Assembly (NCBI GenBank): GCA_030340625.1
Contig: JAOPHQ010005446.1
Span: 77,001-141,000, forward strand
From: Merluccius polli
Lineage: Eukaryota; Chordata; Actinopteri; Gadiformes; Merlucciidae
Reading direction: 5' to 3'
DNA length: 64,000 bases
Position 1 is the stretch's first letter, and each line of letters starts with the position of its first letter. This document shows, in pieces, positions 13,791-25,050 of the stretch. The notes beneath the pieces were generated by a model. It was given only the letters and a program-made list of their open reading frames with translations. It made no database searches and was not told the origin of the DNA. Made by a program: the position numbers and the translations under genes.

Positions 13791-14004
13791 TTTGAAGTTG
13801 GAGGATTTGGGAGACTGGTCTGTTGCTGCTGGTCGGGAATGAGAGTGAGAGTGTGCGGGTCGCTCCTGTTTCTCCTCCTCCGTCGGATGGGGTAGAAGCA
13901 GACAAGAGAGAGGAGAGGACTGCCTTTGCTTTTGCACCGCCTCCTCCGGGAGGGGGGGGGGGGGGGGGGGGGCGGCTACTGGGCTGGATATTGGTGGCGC
14001 AAGA

Positions 14005-14026
14005 TGACGTCATCGCCATGGTAACC
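14005..14026 (-). promoter_or_regulatory. CRE and RFX X-box-like site upstream of tubb4a
   Basis: A perfect palindromic cAMP response element TGACGTCA lies at 14005-14012. It overlaps at its last base an X-box-like palindrome, ATCGCCATGGTAAC (14012-14025), which differs from the RFX consensus GTNRCC-N2-RGYAAC at one position. Both lie about 220 bp upstream of the tubb4a start, beyond a 5' UTR that includes a G/C tract near 13951-13971. Function is inferred from motif and position. Confidence 0.5.
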
Positions 14027-14115
14027 AAAGAGCGGAGGAGAGAGGAAGTGACCGAAACTCGTGGAGATGGCGGATAGGATGCCGCTCTCACAAGGGGGCC
14101 TATGTGACACGGAGA

Positions 14116-14165
14116 TATCTCTCTCTGTCTCTCTCTATGTCTCTCTCTCTCTCTGTCTGTCTCTT

Positions 14166-14246
<81 letters not shown>

Positions 14247-14383
14247 CTCTCTCACACTCTCTCCCCCTCCCTGAAATTCCCCCCAAACAAATTCTGTACA
14301 CTTCCTGGATTTTTCTGTGTGTGTCTCTCTCTGTCTCTCTCTCTCCTTTCTCCCCCCCCCCCCTCTCTCTCTCCCCCCCCCCC

Positions 14384-14449
<66 letters not shown>

Positions 14450-14561
14450 CTCTCTCTGTCCCGTGTATGTGTCTGTCTGTCTGTTTTTCCTAGATGTCTG
14501 TGTGTCCTGTGTGGTCTATCGACCCAAATGTGCGCGAGAAAGAAAGAATGGGGTATTTATA

Positions 14562-14620
<59 letters not shown>

Positions 14621-14650
14621 CGTGCGTGCGTGTGTGTGTGTGCGTGCGTG
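14116..14650. repeat. (TC)n and (GT)n microsatellite block
   Basis: (CT)n tracts lie at about 14116-14265 and 14325-14460, with poly-C interruptions at 14352-14383. A (GT)n tract follows at about 14564-14615, then a GTGC-rich run to about 14652. Open frames across it only reflect the repeat. The rest of the gap to 15432 is AT-rich with no visible gene. Confidence 0.9.
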
Positions 14651-15432
14651 CGCGTACAAGCATGTTTTGGAGGAAAGACGGGATGAGGGGATTTGGGAAA
14701 TAAATAGTACATTTAAAACTAGAATTAAATGAAAATCAGTTCAGTGTGTATCCATTTCTATCTTTATTTTATGTTAATATTATTGTTGGTATATTGTTAT
14801 TACTTTATGTGTATGACATACATTGTGGAGGGAAGCTGGGATTCATAGGAGCTTTTTGTCAACAAGAGGGATCGCTTGTAACAGATTATATCCCGGTTCC
14901 TTCATGAAGCCCCGTATAATTTACGCTATTTTAGACCAAAATCTTAGTTAGTACTTTAAATAGTTTTTTGTAATGTATTTATTTATTTTAGTTTTTCAGT
15001 CGTTACAACACGACTGTAGCACTTCATACGTTTGAACAGACACAAAAGACACGGGGTGTAGTGCAGCTATACCATCAAACAACTATGAATGCCTTCCACA
15101 TTCATGGCTGGGGATGATTCATACCAAACATGCAACAAGTTTTCAACCGGTTTGGCCAATCAGACTTTACTTCCTGTTTCCCAGGGCTGCTGCAGAGAGA
15201 GAGTTGCTTTTCCATTGCTCAGTAGCGTTGGAGCTTCTGCTGTAGACAAACACTGGGAAACTAGGAGGGGAGTTTTTCTTATTTAAAAAAATTAAATGGT
15301 GGCTCTGCAGGAAATGGAGCGATTCCAACTGCTTCCTCACTCAAAGATAAAGGAGAACTTCTAGTTTTGGACATGTAACCCTGTGGAGTTTGTAATTGTC
15401 TTGTCTACTCTGTTGCCCAACCAAGGAGGACC

Positions 15433-18304
15433 ATGTCTCTGCCGGTGGATGACCTGCAGTGTCCCGTATGCTGTGACTTCTTCGTAGACCCGGTGCTGCT
15501 GTCCTGCAGCCACAGCTTCTGCAGGGAGTGTGTGAGGCGCTGCTGGGAGACGTCCGGGTCACGCGAGTGCCCCGTGTGCAGGAAGAGAGCCTCGAAGGCT
15601 GGTCCCACCACCAACCTGGCCCTGAGGAACCTCTGCGAGACCGTCCTGGAGGCCAGGAAAGGGAGCCTGAGCTCGGAGAAGGAGAAGGAGGAGCTGAACT
15701 GCGACCTCCACCAGGAGAAGCTGAAACTCTTCTGCCTGGTGGACAAACAGCCCATCTGCGTCGTGTGCCACTCGTCCAAAACGCACAAGAACCACGACTG
15801 CTCCACGATCGAGGAGGCGGTGGTCGACTGCAAGGTGAGACCGGACCGACCGACCGCTTCTTCAGAATAACAAGAGTGCCTTGTGTGGGTTGTTTTGATC
15901 GACATTAAAGTCAAAGCTATACCTTGTCCTTAATGAAGAATGTTGTTCATCGGGTTTAACGTGCCTGTGAAAATGCTGCTGTGGTGTTTGCAGAGGACAT
16001 TCTAGTGATGAATCTCTCCAGACCGTTTGGGTTTGTTTTCTTTATCACACCATCACATGTTTATAATTACTTAATTTTGGGTGGGCAGGATGAACTCAGC
16101 TCAACCCTGGTGAGACTGCAGCAGAAAATGGACAACCTCAAAAGAATCCACACCAACTCCAGTTACAACATCGATTACATTAAGGTAACATTTCAAAAAC
16201 ACATCTTGTACTTTCACACAGAACAAATATGCAACAATGAGGTCCAAATGTATCTTGTTGCTTTATGTACACTTGTACACTTTTACATTTAGTCATTCAG
16301 CAGACGGTATCCAAAGCAGCTTAAAAATGAGACTGTGAACAGTCGAAGCATATCATACAAACTGGAGTAAATGCAAAAGATTCCAAGTGCTGCAATACTT
16401 AGTTTAAAACAACACAACCTAGTTTAAAACAACAACAACACAAAACAAACTAGTTTAAAACAACACAACCTAGTTTAAAACAACAACACAACCTAGTTTA
16501 AAACAACAACAACAACAACACAACCTAGTTTAAAACAACAACACAAAACAACACAAAACAAACTAGTTTAAAATAACACAACCTAGTTTAAAACAACAAC
16601 ACAACCTAGTTTAAAACATCATCACAACCTAGTTTAAAACAACAACAACACAACCTAGTTTAAAACAACAACAACACAACCTAGTTTAAAACAACAACAA
16701 CACAACCTAGTTTAAAACAACAACACAACCTAGTTTAACACAACAACACAACCTAGTTTAAAACAACAACAACCTAGTTAAAAACAACAACACAACCTAG
16801 TTTAAAACAACAAGACAACCTAGTTTTAAACAACAACAACACAACCTACTTTAAAACAACACAACCTAGTTTAAAACAACAACAACAACACAACCTAGTT
16901 TAAAACAACAACAACACAACCTAGTTTAAAACAACAACAACAACAACAACACAACCTAGTTTAAAACAACAACACAACCTAGTTTAAAGCAACAACACAT
17001 CCAACAGGACAGAGTGCAGAGTGCAGCTCCATCTCAGTTGGGTTGTGTGTCTATTCCAGAATCAGGCTGTGGAAACACAGCGGGAGATCAAGGCCCAGTT
17101 TGAGCAGCTCCACCAGGTTCTCCATCGGGAGGAATCAGAAAGACTGGCAGCTCTGAAGCAGGAGGAGAACGAGAAGCTAGCGGGGATGAGGGATAAGATC
17201 AGTGAGATCTCAGAAGAGATGCTCTCCCTCGAGGAGAGCTTCAGCGTGCTGGAGTCTGAGCTAAATGCAGATGACATGACCATCTTGCAGGTCTGTACTA
17301 TTTTTACATTTACGCTCAAAACATTTCACTACAATTCTTATTTGTCTTCACAAGCTGACAAAATGTGTTTGTTGGTTTTCCAGAACTTTAAAGCCATTCA
17401 GGATAGGTATGTCTATGACATTTTCATATTTTCTTACTGAGAAGAGAACATTTTATTTTTGAATTCATGGTTGTTTTTTTTAAAATTGCTTTTTGCAGAT
17501 GCAACACCATACCGCTTGGTCCAGTCAACATGTCTGGCATCCTGATTGACGTGTCGAAACATCTGAGCAATCTCAAGTACTCAATCTGGGAGAACACAAA
17601 TGACCATCTTCAGTACAGTGAGTCCACCATCCTTTTCTTTGAACCGCCATTGTTAATAGGGTCACACCAACCTATTTCTACTTAATTATATATTAACACA
17701 TTACATACTCTCTTTGTGTGTGTCAGCTCCTGTGACCCTGGACCCAAACACGGCACACCCCTACCTCATCCTGTCTGAAGACCTCACTTCCCTCCACTAT
17801 TCTGGCCAGTCCTACGGTTGCCCTGACAACCCTGAGCGTTTCCAAATGAGCGCCGAAGTTGTAGGCATGAGCGCCCTGGGCTCAGGAAGTCACCACTGGA
17901 CCGTCGAAACAGGAAGCAACCGGGACTGGCTCCTGGGCGTGACCTCCGCGTCCGCGCCCAGGAATGCCGACGTCTCTGCGCGGCCCGAGAACGGCTTCTG
18001 GACCCTGTGCTATCGGGACGGGGAGTTAAGGGCAATGGCTTCTCCACCCACACCCCTGGTGTTGACCAAAGAGGCGCCTGTCCGCCGGATCAGGCTGCAG
18101 CTGGATTACAACAGAGGGACGCTGTGTTTCTTTGACTGTTCCCATGATGATGATGACGACACACTGCTCTACACTTTCGAGAGCACATTCACCGAGTTGT
18201 TACTTCCGTATTTTTACACCCAAAGCCACCATCCACTGAGGATCTTCCCAGAGAGTGTGATGGTAACGGCGTTGCGTAAAGAAGGGTCTAAGCAGGTCAT
18301 GTGA
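15433..18304 (+). CDS. TRIM-family E3 ubiquitin ligase (RING, B-box2, coiled coil, PRY-SPRY)
   Basis: This is probably a cytoplasmic RING E3 ligase of the class IV TRIM type, a group expanded in fish and often linked to innate immunity. Six exons are read: 15433-15834, 16089-16184, 17060-17290, 17384-17406, 17499-17617 and 17727-18304, giving 482 aa. The 96, 231 and 23 nt sizes of exons 2-4 are the classic TRIM pattern. RING residues are C10, C13, C25, H27, C30, C33, C46 and C49. B-box2 residues are C90, H93, C101, D104, C109, C112, H118 and H121; all ligands are intact. The coiled coil spans about residues 135-245. PRY begins at TPVTLDPNTAHPYLILSEDL, and SPRY has HHWTVE, NGFWTLCYRDGEL and LDYNRGTLCFFD. 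The start has a good context (ACCATGT). Closest by feel are TRIM35/TRIM39/TRIM69-like fish proteins, but no specific orthologue is assigned. Confidence 0.92.
16395..17003. repeat. Minisatellite in TRIM intron 2
   Basis: About 25 copies of a 20-33 bp unit, core ACAACCTAGTTTAAAACAAC, make up most of the distal half of intron 2. Length differences come mainly from the number of CAA triplets. The array ends only about 55 bp before the exon 3 acceptor. Confidence 0.92.
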
Positions 18305-18753
18305 GAGCAGATGACCGTGGGATGTGTTGATTAGTTGTAGGCTGTTAACTATTTGACCGAATACATGCGTTTTTAGAGATTGTGGCGGTGGCCACAATCG
18401 TGTTGATCCACGATAGTTGCACTTTTTATGGAAATATAGGCTAAGTTGAGTTGATTTATTACACCAATTGTTTAGTGTTGTGTTTTGTGCATTTGCATTT
18501 GATCAAATCACCTCTATCCCCTGGCACATTTGGGGAAACAATTTATGTAAATTGTTAAATTGTATGGAAAAGTCACTGCTGTCACTTTGTTATCTTTTTA
18601 TTTTTTCCACAATGAAGGAATTACACATCGACGAATCCGTGTGGTTTTATTGCTGAACACACGATGGCGCTGCACTCTTACAAAACAAGACGCAAGCGTA
18701 TTTCGATACTTCCCAGTATCGCCAAGTGTTACGAACAGTTTGTCAAAAACTTA

Positions 18754-18759
18754 AATAAA
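18754..18759 (+). terminator. TRIM gene polyadenylation signal
   Basis: AATAAA lies 450 bp downstream of the TRIM stop codon on the same strand. This would give a 3' UTR of roughly 470 bp. The convergent GPCR gene ends 350 bp further on. Confidence 0.5.
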
Positions 18760-19107
18760 AGTTTAACATTGGTTTTTATTATTGCTTCATTTACAGTTCT
18801 TTCATTCTCTTTTTACATTAAAATAGGCCATTCAAATGATGATGTTCAATTACATTCAAAGATGGCTATACAGATACAATGTATTTAAAAGACCCAAATA
18901 CAAATAGTAATTAATAGTATTAATTATTATTAATAGTAATATTAGATTTTATTTAATATTATATTTATTAATAGTAATACAAAAATCTATCACATTCACT
19001 CCACTAATTTCAGCCTACATCTTGAATGAGCTATCTATGTGTTGTTGCACATACTGAGTACTGTGTAGCTCATGTTATGGTAAACGTATCCCACATCCTC
19101 TTCACAT

Positions 19108-20082
19108 TTAGCCAGGTAGGGCTTGGGATTCCTGAGTTTGGGCTGTTGTTCCCTCCTCCGCGTTGCCACGCCCGGCGGACCTCTTCACACAGCTGTCAGG
19201 CAGAAAGGGCAGCTTCTCCAGGCGGGACAGGAAGATGAGCGGCTGCGTGCTGCTGCTGATGTTGAGGAAGGCGAAGCCCACCGGCTGCACGTAGCAGCGA
19301 AACACGTCGGGCGTGTACTGGTCCTCGAAGGGGAACAGCGCCACGGGGGGCAGGTAGCTGCACACGGTCAGCACCAGGATGGTGAGCACCATCTTGAAGG
19401 CCTTCTTCTTCATGGGGTGCATCTCGTCCTTGCCCACGCCGCGCGACCTCTTCAGCGCCCAGAGGATGGCCACGTTGCACACGATCATCCAGGTGAACAC
19501 CGCCAGGATCTCGCCGGTGAACACCTTCTCGAAGTTGGGCAGGCCGCCCACCGTCTTGGCCGAGGCGTAGGCGAAGGTGAGGCCCAGCACCAGCGTGGAG
19601 AGGCTGATCCGGTAGCGCTTGTCCCGGAGGTGGCCGAAGGCGATGGGGAACAGCACGGCCACGAAGCGGTCCAGGCAGATGCAGGACAGGAACAGGGGCC
19701 CGCTGGTGTCCTTGACGCCGTAGGAGAACTTGAGGGCCGACCACACCTTCTTGCTGCCCCAGACGTACAGGTTGAGGAAGCTGAGGGGCACCGTGGCGCC
19801 GAAGTAGATGTCCAGGAAGGCCAGGCAGCCCAGGAACATGTCCGACGTGGAGGGCTCCTTGCGGTTGCGGATGAGGATGGCGATGACCAGCATGTTGGCG
19901 GGAATGCCCATGAAGAAGTTGACGCACTGCACCACCAGGTCAAAGAGGATGCCCTCCGCCATGAGCTCGCAGCCCTCGAACACGCTGAAAGGGGCGTCCG
20001 TGGCGTTCGTGTGGTCGTTGACGGCGGCAGGGGACGTGGGGGGTGTGGAGTTGGTCCTGGAATAATACACATAGTCCGCCAT
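19108..20082 (-). CDS. Orphan class A G protein-coupled receptor
   Basis: A single-exon 324-aa seven-helix receptor of the rhodopsin class, probably at the plasma membrane. The start at 20082 lies in an ideal context (GACCATGG); the frame is open upstream but without an ATG. N-glycosylation sites are NST (11) and NAT (26). Helix 1 is about 46-71 with N63, helix 2 has D91 (AFLDIYFG), and helix 3 ends in DRF at 138-140. Helix 6 has CSYLPP in place of CWxP, and helix 7 has STQPLIF in place of NPxxY. The cysteine usual at the start of helix 3 is missing, and no cysteine is found in the second extracellular loop. Cys38 in the N-terminus and Cys263 in the third loop remain and could pair instead. 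The frame is intact with high-GC codon use, so it is probably a working gene. The general look suggests the purinergic/PAR-like delta group, but ligand and orthologue are not recognised. Confidence 0.88.
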   Translation of the reverse strand: MADYVYYSRTNSTPPTSPAAVNDHTNATDAPFSVFEGCELMAEGILFDLVVQCVNFFMGIPANMLVIAILIRNRKEPSTSDMFLGCLAFLDIYFGATVPLSFLNLYVWGSKKVWSALKFSYGVKDTSGPLFLSCICLDRFVAVLFPIAFGHLRDKRYRISLSTLVLGLTFAYASAKTVGGLPNFEKVFTGEILAVFTWMIVCNVAILWALKRSRGVGKDEMHPMKKKAFKMVLTILVLTVCSYLPPVALFPFEDQYTPDVFRCYVQPVGFAFLNISSSTQPLIFLSRLEKLPFLPDSCVKRSAGRGNAEEGTTAQTQESQALPG

Positions 20083-20599
20083 GGTCCCTATAGGGAGCCA
20101 ATGGGCCGATTTCAATCTCCAGGAACCTTAATGGGAAGAGAATAAGGATATGTAATGTGTGAAATCCTCTCGATTGAACGCAACGCATTCCCTGGGTCGC
20201 CCACTTGCCCTCTCGCCGATGCAATAACAGATAAAAAAGGATTTCATTCACTCACGCTTGCTCACACACCCTTCTCCCCCATGCAATTTTAAAACATTGT
20301 GCTCTATTATGCATTATCTGCATTACTTGAACGATGACATGATAAGCCAAACCAAAGGCCTATGTGTGACATTATTAATTAATTTAAAAAAATACCCTTG
20401 ACAAACGTGAGATGGCTTGTTACCCATATGGGTGCATGCATGTTTTGGTTGTATTCTTTAGGTGTAATACATTTTGTTGTATTGTCCTCAGCACAAACTA
20501 CATATGCAAAACAATATTGCAACAGTCCTTTGGAATCACACGTTATCACACGTATGGTCTCGGGCGAATACGGATGAAGTCAACATCAGTGTGTGACAA

Positions 20600-20830
20600 T
20601 TAACAGGCAGAAAAACACAGAGGGGCATCACTGCGGGCTATTATTGTGTTATTGCGTGCGGGTCCTTCCCAGGGTGCTGTGATGCGGTACCCAGGGTGCA
20701 GTGACGTGGCACCCAGGGACATCACACCCACCACAAGGCACCGCCCCTGTCGGACGGCTGCATATAAGGAGGCCCCGCAAAAAGAGGAAGGATTTAACGC
20801 ACGCACATAAACAAAATGCTTAATGCGCTA
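20600..20830 (+). promoter_or_regulatory. Candidate TATA promoter
   Basis: CATATAAGG at 20761-20769 follows a GC-rich stretch with three direct CCCAGGG repeats and a GTGACGTGG half-CRE (about 20700-20708). An ATG at 20816 opens only a 34-codon frame ending at 20920. Any transcript might end at the AATAAA near 21508. No recognised gene follows, so this is speculative. Confidence 0.3.
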
Positions 20831-21399
20831 TACAGTGACTGTACTGTTAATGCTTGGAGATCATTTGGTTGTTGTGTGTACCGTTTTGATTTAAGCCTGA
20901 CGCAATTGGAAAAACGATAAAAACAGGGCGCGTGGGCGGTCAAACTGGGACACAAACTCCTCTGAAGTAGCTGTAATTCATTTAGTTTCTAGAGGAAGCC
21001 CCTTCAGTCAGATCAACATCCCTCTCCTCTCGGGCTGTGAATACTAACCTTTTTTTGGCCCTGGGATTTCCTCCAGTGGCTTTGTGTAAATCCGGTTATG
21101 TGCACCTTCCTGATGTGTATTGTATTATATTGTTTCGTGTGCTTTGCTAATCAGATCCCACCACCAGTATAGCGGCTGATCTTTATTTATTTTGTCTTTA
21201 TTTTCTTTTTTTCCCTCCCAAACCTCCAGCTGAGCTGCATACCCCCCCCCCCCTTCAGGACACATTCAAGTTGCACATCATGGAGTCAGGAGAGCGCAAA
21301 GGCATCCGCAGGAGACAAGGGAGGCTGTTTACAGAGATGATAATCCCGGCAGATGAACGGATGATTTAATCAATCGTGTTATACCCCATCTACTGGGAA

Positions 21400-21559
21400 C
21401 ACATTGCAAAACAAATAGCAAAGCAATTACCAACAGGACATCTTATTTCTGGCTATTTGTGTGACAATTTGAAACTTATGTGTGTGTTGTGATGTCTTTG
21501 TGTTGAAATAAAAGGCTGATTATGAATTGGACTTTGGTCTAGACCTTTTTGGTTTCAAT
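21400..21559 (+). repeat. Left arm of a 160-bp inverted repeat pair
   Basis: The segment from ACACATTGCAAAACAAAT through AATAAAAGGCTGATTATG to GGTCTAGACCTTTTTGG reappears in reverse complement at 22566-22740. The two arms are about 1 kb apart and differ by small indels. Each arm contains an AATAAA pointing towards the other arm. The spacer holds no gene. Confidence 0.85.
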
Positions 21560-22266
21560 CTGTAAACACATTGAGTGGAATTATATTTGATAGGCCTAGC
21601 CTATATTTTTAGGATGTTTTTGAACCACAGCTATTTGAGCTATATATTTTCTAGTTAAAGAATATATATAGACATATACATACACATAATATTATAAATA
21701 CATATCCTTGTTTGACTCAAAGACCAAAACCGCTCTATACCGCGTACACTACCAGATACAGATTTAGTAATTGTGATTTAACAATAAAAAACAAAAACAA
21801 ATAAAACAAATCTTTTACAGGTGCAAAGGCAAATACTATATGATATAATTGTGATCACCCTCATATGTGAAGCTGAAGTGAAAATGTAATTGTACGTGTA
21901 ATAACACGTTATTCTATTCATATCAGATCGTCTTTCATTCGAGAATGTTTTGATTTTTTTTATAGCCGAATCCAAATAATCTAATAGTTACAGTCTATAT
22001 TGACCCCCAATTTCAACATTTTAACAGGCAACACAAATCCCATTAAAACACATCCAACACCATATCGAGTTTAGATAAATGGACCATGTCCTACCAGTGT
22101 GAAATACATTACCAGTTACGGCGTCGCCGTCGACCAGCGAGGTTCCCAGAGTGTGCGCCAACACAAATGTTTGCACAGTGGGGTCCATTTATAAGTTCTA
22201 GGATGCACAAGGGACCTGTTGGTGACCACATGGGGAGGATCTATGCTTTTTCTTTCACTTCCTCTT

Positions 22267-22336
<70 letters not shown>

Positions 22337-22565
22337 AGATACATGCCGGATATGGAGGAAACGCGTTGTTTTACTCAGTTCTCCTGTGGTGTGGTTCTGT
22401 AACCACACCGCAGGACGATGTGTTACTTTGGCGTTTCAACTGTGGTGTGATTGCGTCACATGCAACAGTTGTTGTACTTTTTGGTGTCCTGTACTTTTAA
22501 TTTACTGTCCTGTACTTTTACTATACTGTCCTCAGTGGTGGATGAAGTACCTGAAAGTCACACTT
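21560..22565. repeat. Spacer between inverted arms, with (CAT)n microsatellite
   Basis: AT-rich sequence with a long (CAT)n tract at about 22267-22335 and three short repeats of TACTGTCCTGTACTTTTA-like sequence at 22488-22530. ORFs through the (CAT)n tract encode only His or Met runs and are not genes. Confidence 0.8.
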
Positions 22566-22740
22566 GAGTGAAACCAAAAAGGTCTAGACCAGTCAAAGTC
22601 AAAGTCCAATTCATAATCAGCCTTTTATTTCCACATAAAGACATCACAACACACACATATTGCCATATTGCCATAACCAAATTGCCAGAAAAAAGATTTC
22701 CTGTTAGTAATTGCTTTGCCATTTGTTTTGCAATGTGTCT
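22566..22740 (-). repeat. Right arm of the 160-bp inverted repeat pair
   Basis: Reverse-complement partner of 21400-21559. It carries a small internal expansion (TGCCATAT repeats near 22660-22675) and a doubled CAAAGT motif near 22595. Confidence 0.85.
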
Positions 22741-22859
22741 GGGGAAGTTACTTCAAGGGAAGTAACATGATTTTTATCAACGACATTACGAAATGATATA
22801 CAATCACGGGAGCTGTAAGAGGTGTGCTTGTCAAATGGCTGATCTAGCCTTGTTAGAGG

Positions 22860-23400
22860 ATGTGGTCAGGGCTGATTGAGCAGTACTACACAAGAGGGTG
22901 TGCTTTACCGTCATTATTGGCACTTCAGTGATGCTTACGGGACTCATCTGAACACTAAGTCTGCCATATAAATCAAAATGAACAACAACATGATCCATTT
23001 TGTATCAATATTGTAGGCTACTGTTTAGCTTTAGCTCTACTCCTATAGAGGCAGGTACACACGGCTGTCATGCTGATTTGAGCATGTCTAGTTGACCAAT
23101 CAGATTGCTTGGTTGAAACTACCTGTTGTGTAATTAAGCAATATTAAGCAATTACATATGTGCTTTAGCGTCATTATTGGCATGACAGCGATGTGGTCAG
23201 GACCCAGTTCTGCAGAAGTCTTCTTCTCCACATGGATGTTGTGAGTCAGACCACAGGCTGGATGAAGCTCAGATGTGTCATGTACTCCTCGCCCGACCGT
23301 CTCCAATTTTAAAATATGATGCAATTTGTTAAAAACGTTTACATTTGTTTAAGCTAGACTAAAATGTGCAGAACTATATCATGTATGCACAATTCTATAT
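22860..23400 (+). repeat. Dispersed repeat, copy 1
   Basis: It contains GTGCTTTASCGTCATTATTGGC (twice), GCAGAAGTCTTCTTCTCCA and GTCATGTACTCCTCGCCC, ending near TATATCATGTATGCACAATTC. The same blocks recur in the same order at 29700-30075, and the first block again near 30920-30965. It is probably an uncharacterised transposable element and has no coding signature. Confidence 0.7.
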
Positions 23401-24870
23401 TGCTTTATTGTCTCATCGTAAATTATTATCAATCGTGACAAAGAATGTAGATTTTGTCGTGTTGTGTACATGTTTTTATCCCCCTTATTGTTGAAACTCC
23501 CAGTGGATCTTGGGTCCAGGACTGACTGGGGCTGTAGCTTTCAGTGAGACATGTGTGTCAAGACACCCCCCCACCCACCACCACCACCACCACCACCACC
23601 CATCTGCCACCCACCTGAGACTGTGAACACAGGTGCACCAAACCATACCTTACCATTAGCCTGAGGCCAAATGTTTACGCTCATGTGCGCTCCACTCATT
23701 TTACAATGACTTGTCTTTGTATTTATTGTCTTATTTGTTCACACTATATCAGAGACGGATGTGTCTTCAGGCCCACGATGATTCATCCAAAGAAGCCTAA
23801 TCATGTTTTGTGACAAACATTTGTTTAGGAGCACAGAGATTAACTTGATGACAATCATCTTAAACCCAGTCCAATCTCATCAACTTGGCCATTTTAATTC
23901 AATTCAATTACTTAGTCCTTACCAGAAGCCTTGGTGGATTCAAAAGCTTCATCATTTAGGTCATTCATTATTCATCGTGCGAGTGCACCACAGGTGTGCA
24001 GCCTCACCCAGCCTTAGAGTCTAATCAGGCCAAGTGCGGCTGTAAACCAGCTATCAACCACACACTCCACATACCCCAACACCAAATTGAGGCTGAGGAG
24101 AATCCCCAGCCAAAGTCTACTCCCCCCCCCCCATCAAAGCAAAACAAGAAGAAAATAACAACAACTGGACTCTTTACATGGTTGCCATACCTAGCCTGTG
24201 TTCCGAAGTGGAGGCTGCAGTCTCGCTAGAACTCTTCCTTACGAGTCGCGTTCTATAGAGATGAGACTAGAGTGCTGCCTAGTGGTTGAGAACGTTCGGA
24301 GTTTGGAACGACTTCCTAGTGAGTTTGGAACGACTTCCTACTGCGGAGGCGCTTCCGCTTTTTAATACCGCGAACCGCCAACGATGGTAAATGTTTTAAT
24401 AGTTTAACAGTTGTTTAAACACCAGGTAGGCTACATAGCACTACTATTATTAACACATTACTCCATGCAAATAGGCTATAGCATGCGTTGCAAACACGTT
24501 CAAAAAATAACGGGTCTTTTCGCTCAACGTTTTTTTTTTGCATGTCATGGTGAAATGAATACAGCACAAAATAATTTGGAACATTTTAAAATAACTTCAA
24601 TTACATTTGAACGTGTATTGCCTTTCTTCCGCCGTTTTTAAATACCCCCGCCCGCTACGCAGAGGATTGTGGGTATTTTAGCTCGACGAGGATCCATCGA
24701 TGCATGCTTCAAAATTGTCCAGAATTCTCAAAAACAAAGGCTGCGAAAAGGGCGCGAATTTCCGAGTGCTCTCAACTTTGGAACAGTGCTTGGCGCCGTT
24801 CTATGACGTGGCGTACTTGAAAGGGGGTCCGTTAAGCATTCTTCCTCCACTTCGGAATGCGGCCCTAAAT
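23401..24870. other. Intergenic, no gene recognised
   Basis: Contains a (CAC)n run at about 23572-23601, a poly-C tract near 24121-24132 and a GAGTTTGGAACGACTTCCTA direct duplication at about 24298-24340. Short frames are present but none resembles a known protein. The last 200 bp may already belong to the element that starts at 24871. Confidence 0.5.
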
Positions 24871-25050
24871 TGCCCGTGTGAATACTCGATTCCGATTGGC
24901 TGGGGAGGTGTGCATTATTTTTCGATAACATGCACGGCCATGACGCAACCAGCCTTAATCACCGGTCTAAAAATGTATGCACTAAAACGAAACGTTAGTA
25001 GCTGTCAATTTGGACTGGACTCAAGGGGACTAAGTTTAGAAAGCTTCCCC
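24871..25050 (+). mobile_element. Body of the element that carries the 52-bp satellite
   Basis: The segment starting GTGAATACTCGATT, with TGCATTATTTTTCGATAACA and CTAAAAATGTATGCAC and ending AAAGCTTCCCCGTTGCCA, is repeated in reverse complement at 49530-49725. It is followed immediately by 52-bp units. No coding capacity was seen. The left boundary is uncertain and may extend to about 24660. Confidence 0.8.

Noticed and set aside
14061..14732. 223-codon ORF
   Set aside because: It translates (TC)n and (GT)n microsatellites into Ser-Leu and Cys-Val runs.
15405..15914. 169-codon minus-strand ORF
   Set aside because: It is the antisense of the TRIM RING/B-box exon.
19123..20145. 340-codon plus-strand ORF
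   Set aside because: It is the antisense shadow of the GPCR coding exon.
22086..22571. 161-codon ORF with a poly-His run
   Set aside because: The open frame follows a (CAT)n tract. The rest has no similarity to known proteins.
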